Shown: piece by piece, positions 5,418 to 10,629 of the stretch | Layout of the letters: each line of letters begins with the position of its first letter | Numbering within the stretch: the first letter of the stretch is position 1 | NCBI GenBank assembly: GCA_947629075.1 | Contig: CANRCI010000044.1 | Span: 1 to 10,629, forward strand | From: an uncultured Bacilli bacterium | Lineage (GTDB): Bacteria; Bacillota_I; Bacilli_A; RF39; UBA660 | Direction of reading: 5' to 3' | Length of the DNA: 10,629 bases | The notes under the pieces: generated by a model | Seen by the model: the letters and a program-made list of their open reading frames with translations, nothing else | Told to the model about the DNA's origin: nothing | The model's database searches: none | Position numbers and translations under genes: made by a program

Positions 5418-6743
5418 ATGAAGTTTATTACCGATGTAGAAAAAGAAAAATATGAAAAATTTGTCAGTACTCATCCATTAAAATCACACTTCTTACAGAG
5501 TTATGCTTGGGGTGAGTTTTCTCGTGTCAAAAAAAATATGACTCCTCATTATGTAGGACTTGTCGATGAAAAAGGAAATTTAAAGGCAACTGCCCTTCTT
5601 CTAGAGAAAAAACTACCACTTGGTTATACTTATTTATATTCACCTCGTGGCTTTGTCATCGATTTTTACGATCACGAATTAGTAGCAAAATTCACCGAAC
5701 ACATCAAAGCATTCGCGAAAGAAAGGAAAGCTATTTTTGTAAAGATTGATCCCGATCTCATTTGGAAGGAGTACAACAATAAAGATGAAGAGGTAAAACT
5801 CGATAAAAACCCGGAAGAAGTATTCACCAATTTAAAAAAATTGGGTTACGTCCATCAGGGATTTACTAAAAACTTTGAGACGATGCAACCCCGTTATACT
5901 TTTCGAATCGATCTCGACCGTCCCTTTGAAGAAATTGAACAGAACTTTTCTAAAACCGTAAAACAACGTATAAAAAAGGGAACTAGTCTTGGAACTGAAG
6001 TTTTAATCGGTAATGAAAACGATATCGAAACGTTCAGTCATCTCATGGATTTAACTGAAGATCGCAAAGATTTTGTATCTCACGACTTGGATTACTACCA
6101 AAAATTATATGAAATATATAACCGTGATAATAGAATGACTCTATTTTTAGGAATCATTAATACAGAAAAAGTAATAAAGCAATATAAAAAAGAACAAGAA
6201 GAAGTAGAAAGTAAATTGAAACCTCTATTAGATCGTGAATCTCTAAGTAATGCCAATCAGCGAAAAGTAAAAGAGTTAGAGGGAAGAATTAAAAAGTTAG
6301 ATGAATACATAGAAGAGTACCAAGATGCTCAAAATAAATATGGACAAACTATAACTCTAAATGCACATATGATAATGGAATACGGTGACAAAGCTTGGAC
6401 TTTATATGCTGGTAATCACAATGTTTTAGTATCTAGTCAATCCAATTACAAAGTCTATTACGAACACATAAAATATTGCCATGAAATGGGATATAAATAC
6501 TATGATCACTTCGGAACAATCGGAGACTTGAACAAGGATAATCCCCGTTATGGCCTACACATATTTAAGAAGGCTTTCGGAGGTAACTACATCGAATTTA
6601 TTGGTGAGTTTGATTTAGTGATAAATAAACCGATGTATTGGTTGTTTAAAAACATGGTTCCAGCCTACCGTAAATTGCGATTAAATATGTCGAAGAGAAA
6701 ACTGAAAAGGAGCTTAAAAGATGAAGATAGAGAAACTGAATAG
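5418..6743 (+). CDS. FemAB-family aminoacyltransferase, paralogue 1 (peptidoglycan cross-bridge)
   Basis: A 441-residue member of the FemA/FemB/FemX/MurM family. These enzymes take amino acids from aminoacyl-tRNA and add them to the stem-peptide side chain of lipid II at the inner membrane face. Seen here: two GNAT-like halves, with SYAWGEF (28-34), YSPRGFVID (74-82), the KTVKQRIKKG substrate-lobe motif (179-188), RKDFVSHDLDYYQKLYE (216-232), and the C-terminal block ending FKKAFGGNYIEFIGEFD (383-399). The Lys in FKxxFGG corresponds to a conserved active-site region of FemX-type proteins. An inserted antiparallel coiled-coil arm (about 250-308) is like that of FemA, where an arm of this kind is known. 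The added amino acid cannot be read from sequence. AGGGTGA precedes the ATG. The 3' end overlaps paralogue 2 by 23 bases. Confidence 0.93.
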   Translation: MKFITDVEKEKYEKFVSTHPLKSHFLQSYAWGEFSRVKKNMTPHYVGLVDEKGNLKATALLLEKKLPLGYTYLYSPRGFVIDFYDHELVAKFTEHIKAFAKERKAIFVKIDPDLIWKEYNNKDEEVKLDKNPEEVFTNLKKLGYVHQGFTKNFETMQPRYTFRIDLDRPFEEIEQNFSKTVKQRIKKGTSLGTEVLIGNENDIETFSHLMDLTEDRKDFVSHDLDYYQKLYEIYNRDNRMTLFLGIINTEKVIKQYKKEQEEVESKLKPLLDRESLSNANQRKVKELEGRIKKLDEYIEEYQDAQNKYGQTITLNAHMIMEYGDKAWTLYAGNHNVLVSSQSNYKVYYEHIKYCHEMGYKYYDHFGTIGDLNKDNPRYGLHIFKKAFGGNYIEFIGEFDLVINKPMYWLFKNMVPAYRKLRLNMSKRKLKRSLKDEDRETE

Positions 6744-7962
6744 TGAAGAATTTGAAAACTTTGCGAAGAATAATAAATATGTTACGTTTCACCAAAAAGA
6801 ATCTTGGGGAAAACTAAAAGAACACAATGGGTGGACTTACGAATTAGTCGGAGCTAAAAAGAATAAAAAAATTGTCGCTGCTGCTCTTCTTCTGTTTAAA
6901 AAGGTTCCAATGAATTTGATAATGTGTTATTCACCTCGTGGTTTTTTAATCGATTTTACCGATTTTGATCTACTAGATGAATTTTGTGAAGCAATAAAAG
7001 GATATTTGAAAGAAAAAAATGTCGCTTTTTTGAAAATCGATCCGTATGTAGTTCATAAAGAAAGGGATAACAACGGCGATATCGTCGAGGGTGGCATTGA
7101 CAATTCAGCTTTAGTTGAGCATCTAAAAGAAAAAGGCTTCATCCATTACGGATTTAACACTGATATGTCAAAGGAACTACAACCGCGTTGGATGTACACT
7201 TTGGATGTCAAAGACAAAACTGACGATGATCTATTGATGGGAATGATTAAACCGACTAGAAAGAATATCAAGAAAACACTTAAAGCTCATTTAACTTTAG
7301 AGAATATCGGTATCGAAGGTTTAAAAGAGTACAAAAAAATAACAGAGCATACAGGTAACAGGAGAGGTTTTATCGATCGCCCTCTATCATATTATGAAAA
7401 TATGTTCAAAACACTCGGGGATAATATGAAAATAATTCTCTGTTCGCTTGAGTGTGATAAGACGATCAAAGCTTATCAAGAAGAAATCGATACGATTAAA
7501 TCTTTCAGTGATATAACGGAAAGACGAAAAAAAGAAATTGAAGGTCTAGAAAAAAAACAACAAGAGATAAGAGAATTAAAAAAGAAAGATGGCCCAAAAA
7601 TAATCTTAGCTGGTTCAATGTTTATTGGCTGTGAAAAAGAGTTACTCAATCTCTACGGTGGCGGTTATGATGAATTCATGAAGTTCGACGCCATGTATGC
7701 AGTTCAATGGGAAGCTATAAAATATGCTAGAGATAATAACTACGAAATATATAATTTCTATGGAATTGAAGGAAACTTTAACAAAGAAAACAATCCGATG
7801 TATGGCGTTTATGAATTTAAAAAAGGATTCGGTGGTAAAGTAGTTGAATTAATCGGAGAATTTGATCTACCGATCAATAAAGCAAAATATAACTTGTATA
7901 AACTAGCTTTTAAAACTTATAAGACGACCAAAAATACGGTTAATAAATTTAGAAAGAAATAG
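6721..7962 (+). CDS. FemAB-family aminoacyltransferase, paralogue 2 (peptidoglycan cross-bridge)
   Basis: A 413-residue paralogue of the preceding gene with the same layout: HQKESWGKL (24-32), YSPRGFLID (70-78), KPTRKNIKK (177-185), NRRGFIDRPLSYYENMF (213-229), a coiled-coil arm that is shorter here (about 246-290), and YGVYEFKKGFGGKVVELIGE (361-380). By family it should add one residue of a lipid II side-chain bridge, using an aminoacyl-tRNA. Two or three such enzymes in a row usually add successive residues, as with FemX, FemA and FemB in Staphylococcus; order and specificity here are unknown. The start ATG at 6721 lies inside the end of paralogue 1 (23-base overlap) with AAGGAG 8 bases ahead, so the two genes are probably translationally coupled. 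A hairpin terminator begins at the stop codon. Confidence 0.93.
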   Translation: MKIEKLNSEEFENFAKNNKYVTFHQKESWGKLKEHNGWTYELVGAKKNKKIVAAALLLFKKVPMNLIMCYSPRGFLIDFTDFDLLDEFCEAIKGYLKEKNVAFLKIDPYVVHKERDNNGDIVEGGIDNSALVEHLKEKGFIHYGFNTDMSKELQPRWMYTLDVKDKTDDDLLMGMIKPTRKNIKKTLKAHLTLENIGIEGLKEYKKITEHTGNRRGFIDRPLSYYENMFKTLGDNMKIILCSLECDKTIKAYQEEIDTIKSFSDITERRKKEIEGLEKKQQEIRELKKKDGPKIILAGSMFIGCEKELLNLYGGGYDEFMKFDAMYAVQWEAIKYARDNNYEIYNFYGIEGNFNKENNPMYGVYEFKKGFGGKVVELIGEFDLPINKAKYNLYKLAFKTYKTTKNTVNKFRKK

Positions 7963-7981
7963 TCATTAAGACTATTTTTTT
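7957..7981 (+). terminator. rho-independent terminator after the FemAB pair
   Basis: AAATAGTC (7957-7964) pairs with GACTATTT (7970-7977) across a five-base loop, followed by T residues to 7981. The stem is AT-rich, so some read-through into the next gene is possible. That matters because no clear promoter is seen before 8027. Confidence 0.75.
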
Positions 7982-8026
7982 AGTCTAAAAATTAAACATC
8001 TAAATACAATGTATTGAGGAGGTTTT

Positions 8027-8764
8027 ATGAGAATAATTGCATCCGGTGGAGTATCTTCAAAAAACACTTTGATAAACACTAAAGGGGCTGTAACTCTATC
8101 TTTAAGTACTAATTCCGTCGCAGGTATTGTCATAAATGTTTCCTATACTGTTGATAATGTTTTTGTAATAGTTGACAATACTACTCTAACTAGTGTAACT
8201 GGTGGACTGGGATATATAAAGAATGCAACCTTTGAAGAACTTCTGCACTACAACATTGGAACTCCAATTCTAAAAGATAATGTAATGACTTTAAACCAAG
8301 TATTAGAAATATACAAGAATACTGATAAAGCCTTAATATTAAATTTAAGAAACCAAGGTGAAAAAACCAGTCAGTACATTGACCAGTTATTGAACTTAAT
8401 AAACAACTACCCCAATATTAATCTATTTTTAAAGAGTAGTGATGAAGAAGTATTGACTCTGTTAAAGTCCAGTCCTCACTATGCTGAAGTCGGTGTTATC
8501 GTCAGTGAGAACAATATCGATGAATGGAATAATGACTACGATTTCTACGTCATAAACACTACTTCTATCACTAGGGAAATGATCGAAGAAAAACTAAATA
8601 ATCAAAAAGAAGTCATGACCCAAATAATTCAGTTCGAAGATCAACTAGTAAACGCCTTTAATACATTGGGTTCAACAATATTAAACGAAATATATATTCT
8701 TACTGCTTTTCCTATGAAATTAGCTAGTATCTTTAAAGAATTAGAAAAGACTAATTACCAATAA
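8027..8764 (+). CDS. GDPD-fold protein lacking the catalytic residues (probable pseudoenzyme)
   Basis: The 245-residue protein follows the glycerophosphodiester phosphodiesterase (GDPD) barrel from end to end. IASGG (4-8) stands at the usual IAHRG, KNT (12-14) at ENT, VINV (35-38) at ElDV, and TVDNVFVIVDNTTL (41-54) at the TkDG..Vv.HD.TL block. GLGYIKNATFEEL (60-72), TPILKDNVMTLNQVL (79-93) at iPtLeevL, LNLR (105-108) at iEiK, SSDEEVLTLLKSSP (137-150) and ILTAFP (224-229) at IITDyP follow. The fold signature is intact, yet the active-site positions are replaced: His to Ser6, Arg to Gly7, Glu to Val35, Asp to Asn37, His to Asp50, Glu to Asn106, Asp to Ala227. It should not hydrolyse glycerophosphodiesters. 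There is no signal peptide, so it is cytosolic. AGGAGG lies 4 bases before the ATG. The reading frame is intact and full length, so this is not a decaying gene. Its place between FemAB genes suggests a binding or regulatory role in wall synthesis (inference). Confidence 0.8.
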   Translation: MRIIASGGVSSKNTLINTKGAVTLSLSTNSVAGIVINVSYTVDNVFVIVDNTTLTSVTGGLGYIKNATFEELLHYNIGTPILKDNVMTLNQVLEIYKNTDKALILNLRNQGEKTSQYIDQLLNLINNYPNINLFLKSSDEEVLTLLKSSPHYAEVGVIVSENNIDEWNNDYDFYVINTTSITREMIEEKLNNQKEVMTQIIQFEDQLVNAFNTLGSTILNEIYILTAFPMKLASIFKELEKTNYQ

Positions 8765-8780
8765 TTAGTCTATTTTTTTA
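8748..8780 (+). terminator. strong terminator between convergent genes
   Basis: AGACTAATTA (8748-8757) and TAATTAGTCT (8762-8771) form a perfect 10-pair stem with loop CCAA, then ATTTTTTT on the plus side. The minus side has only a broken T-run (TCTTTTCT), so it probably works both ways but better for the plus-strand gene. The hairpin contains the stop codons of both converging genes. Confidence 0.88.
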
Positions 8781-10029
8781 TAATGTGTTTAACTTTTTTA
8801 CCGAGATTGTAAACATCGTACATACCAGTTATTTTAGTTTCAAATTGACCGATTAACTCGACTACATTACCACCGAAACCTTTTTTAAACTCATATATTC
8901 CATAATATTTATCACTCTTATCAAAAACCCCAGTTATTCCGTAAAAGTCTACCCATTTAAAGTTACCCTCTAAAGCATCTTTAATGTGTTCATTATACAT
9001 CGCATACTTAGGTGTAAAACTTTTATATTCCTCTAAAACACCACTTGAAAGAGTTAAATACTCATCTCCTGACTTTAATGAAAGGAGAGCTCCAACATCT
9101 TTGCCATGCGGATTTTCTTCTTTAAACTTTTCTGCTTTTTTCATCTCTTCACGATATTTATCAATCTGTTTTAAAGCTGTCTCTTTTTGATTTAAAAGTT
9201 TAGATCCGACCATATCTTTCTGCATCTTCTCTTCAACTGTCTTCAATTTGTTTTCAGCTTCATTTAAAAGTTCACGGGTATTTTCTAAATATACTTCTGG
9301 ATCTAGATAGGCGATATAGATAGTCATATACTTTTTCATATGTTTATACATCTTCTTGTAATAATCCAAGCTACGTGAGTGAAAATCACGTCTTTTAGAA
9401 GTCGATTCAAAAATCTCGGTCATCGAATCTAAATCTTTTATTTCCCCTCTTCTAACACGAAGCCCTTTCTTATAACAAGCATCGATATTTTTACGAGTAC
9501 TCTTAGAAAAGTTTTGTTTCAACTCTTCATATGTCTTATCTAACTTCAAACGATATTCCCATCGTACCTGTAATGTTTCCGTATACAAGTTCCATCCGAA
9601 ATGTTTAAACCCAACTTTTATTAAATTATCAAATGCTACATCATTACGATCTTTATCATCATCTAGTATATCTCCTTCACTACTACGAATGCGATATATG
9701 ACATTGGGATCAATCGTAAGACGAAATCCTTTTTTAGATTTAACAAATTCTTTAACTTTATCAGTAAAAAACTTTAATAGTTCAAAATTGCTATAATCGA
9801 TTAAAAATCCTCGGGGAGCATAGAACGTCTTACTTCCTAAAATCGAATTTTCTTCCAAGACAAGGGTAGCACCCACTAATTTATTTTTTTCTTTAACTCC
9901 TAAAAAATGAGGAATATCACCCAATTCTTTTTTTAGACTAGCCAACTCTTTAGTCTGCATAAAAGAAGCATATTCATGATTCTTAGCAAAGTCATTGAAT
10001 TCCTTTTCATCTAAAATGACAAATTCCAT
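8770..10029 (-). CDS. FemAB-family aminoacyltransferase, paralogue 3 (peptidoglycan cross-bridge)
   Basis: A 419-residue FemAB-type ligase on the strand opposite paralogues 1 and 2. Matching blocks are YAPRGFLIDYSN (70-81), KSTRKNIDACYKKGLRV (176-192), KRRDFHSRSLDYYKKMYKHM (212-231), a long coiled-coil arm (about 245-308), and YYGIYEFKKGFGGNVVELIG (375-394). By family it transfers an amino acid from aminoacyl-tRNA to the lipid II stem peptide or to a growing side chain on the inner membrane face. All three paralogues have RGF where many Fem ligases have RGP. AGAGGA lies 7 bases before the ATG. The gene starts 4 bases after the stop of the flippase gene, so ligase and flippase are one operon, which fits consecutive steps of lipid II maturation and export. 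It converges on the GDPD-like gene at a shared terminator. Confidence 0.93.
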   Translation of the reverse strand: MEFVILDEKEFNDFAKNHEYASFMQTKELASLKKELGDIPHFLGVKEKNKLVGATLVLEENSILGSKTFYAPRGFLIDYSNFELLKFFTDKVKEFVKSKKGFRLTIDPNVIYRIRSSEGDILDDDKDRNDVAFDNLIKVGFKHFGWNLYTETLQVRWEYRLKLDKTYEELKQNFSKSTRKNIDACYKKGLRVRRGEIKDLDSMTEIFESTSKRRDFHSRSLDYYKKMYKHMKKYMTIYIAYLDPEVYLENTRELLNEAENKLKTVEEKMQKDMVGSKLLNQKETALKQIDKYREEMKKAEKFKEENPHGKDVGALLSLKSGDEYLTLSSGVLEEYKSFTPKYAMYNEHIKDALEGNFKWVDFYGITGVFDKSDKYYGIYEFKKGFGGNVVELIGQFETKITGMYDVYNLGKKVKHIIKK

Positions 10030-10033
10030 CTAA

Positions 10034-10629
10034 TCATCCTCTCTTCAATATTTTCTTTTTTATATCACTAATTATATTTTTACCAAATATTCCATATAAT
10101 ACACCATTTTTAATCGTAAGAGCAAAATAGATAACTGCCCCGATAAAGGTATATAGAATTACTATTAAGATATTAAGCAATCTACTAGTAGAATTAAATG
10201 GAATAACTATTTCAACTAGTAATAGAACAATAGCCATTACTAAGACGGAAATAATTATATCGATACCTTTTCGCAAAGTATCTTCATAACTAACTTTATA
10301 CTTTTTATTTAAGAAATAAAGACAAATCGTCGAACAAACACTATAACCTAAAATAGTAGATAGGGTTGAACCATAATAAGCCGGAAGTCCCATGTGATCA
10401 AAGGCAAAAAGTAGAGGAATGTTTAGACATACATTGGTTAAAAAGCCTGAAAACAACGAGATAAATACTACTTTATAGTTTTTTAATAGTTGGACAGTCG
10501 TAACACTAGTAGTGAACAAAACAGTCGCTACTGCTACAAAAACGTAAAAGGCATAAACGCTAGGTCCAAATTCACTCACTCCATAAAAGATAGTCCAAAC
10601 GGGTTTAGATAAGATACTAAGACCAACTG
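10034..10629 (-). CDS. MVF/SpoVB-type lipid II or oligosaccharide flippase, C-terminal part
   Basis: The frame is open to the right edge, so the 5' end lies outside the window. The GTG at 10577-10579 is internal: reading upstream gives LSILSKPVWTIFYG, a motif typical of the MOP flippase superfamily. About five membrane helices follow in the visible part: VYAFYVFVAVATVLFTTSV, VVFISLFSGFLTNVCLNIPL, YYGSTLSTILGYSVCSTICL, IIISVLVMAIVLLLVEIVI and LLNILIVILYTFIGAVIYFA. The end is a short basic cytoplasmic tail, KKKILKRG. The segment GLPAYYGSTLSTILGY resembles the same region of SpoVB/YtgP-type proteins, which move polyprenyl-linked precursors across the membrane. Which substrate (lipid II or another lipid-linked glycan) cannot be decided here, but a FemAB ligase 4 bases downstream favours lipid II. 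It ends with TGA, showing that UGA is a stop in this organism. Confidence 0.8.
   Translation of the reverse strand, partial: VGLSILSKPVWTIFYGVSEFGPSVYAFYVFVAVATVLFTTSVTTVQLLKNYKVVFISLFSGFLTNVCLNIPLLFAFDHMGLPAYYGSTLSTILGYSVCSTICLYFLNKKYKVSYEDTLRKGIDIIISVLVMAIVLLLVEIVIPFNSTSRLLNILIVILYTFIGAVIYFALTIKNGVLYGIFGKNIISDIKKKILKRG

Noticed and set aside
5077..5474. Minus-strand frames across the 87-residue gene and the femAB promoter
   Set aside because: They run through a strong terminator and promoter of the other strand and have no start signals.
8005..8010. TACAAT as a promoter for the GDPD-like gene
   Set aside because: There is no -35 at proper spacing, and a start about 7 bases on would fall in the ribosome site. 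Read-through of the preceding AT-rich terminator is at least as likely.
8027..8764. Calling the GDPD-like gene a pseudogene
   Set aside because: The frame is uninterrupted, full length, with a strong ribosome site and a terminator; only catalytic residues are changed.
8984..9190. Short plus-strand frame inside FemAB paralogue 3
   Set aside because: It is antisense to a conserved coding region and has no supporting signal.
10034..10036. UGA read as tryptophan (Mycoplasma-type code)
   Set aside because: UGA ends the flippase gene immediately before the ribosome site and start of the next gene, and Trp residues in the window are encoded by TGG.

Overview
The window comes from a low-GC bacterium that uses the standard genetic code. 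Strong Shine-Dalgarno sites precede nearly every gene, tyrS has a T-box leader, and Fem-type cell-wall ligases are present. UGA is a real stop, closing the flippase gene at 10034, so this is not a Mycoplasma-type code. Lysine- and asparagine-rich proteins and a YtxG/YtxH-like pair point to a Firmicutes/Bacilli relative, perhaps one of the genome-reduced gut lineages near the Mollicutes. That placement is inference, since no rRNA or marker phylogeny is available.

Left part (1-1880, minus strand). A type IV prepilin-like gene runs off the left edge behind its own promoter. Next comes tyrS, with a downstream hairpin terminator and a complete tyrosine-specific T-box leader: stem I, a UAC specifier, the UGGU antiterminator bulge and a terminator.

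Middle part (1851-5354). A four-gene minus-strand operon starts from an extended -10 promoter near 4316. It encodes a lipoprotein, a 333-residue highly charged and probably disordered protein, a YtxG/DUF948-like membrane protein and a YtxH protein, and ends at a hairpin at 1851-1880. Upstream lies trmB, a tRNA m7G46 methyltransferase. Divergent from trmB is a small plus-strand gene encoding an 87-residue protein with a near-perfect short coiled coil.

Right part (5365-10629). This is a cell-wall block. Two overlapping plus-strand FemAB-type ligase genes follow a clear promoter, then comes a gene for a GDPD-fold protein that appears to have lost all its catalytic residues. Converging on it from the right are a third FemAB paralogue and the end of a multi-membrane-segment lipid II/oligosaccharide flippase gene. 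The plausible joint task is adding amino acids from aminoacyl-tRNA to the lipid II stem peptide and flipping the product across the membrane. The role of the dead GDPD protein is unknown, and it is the most unusual item in the window.

No rRNA, tRNA, insertion sequence, CRISPR array or attachment site was seen. All intergenic stretches are short (under 300 bases) and mostly explained by promoters, terminators or the T-box.
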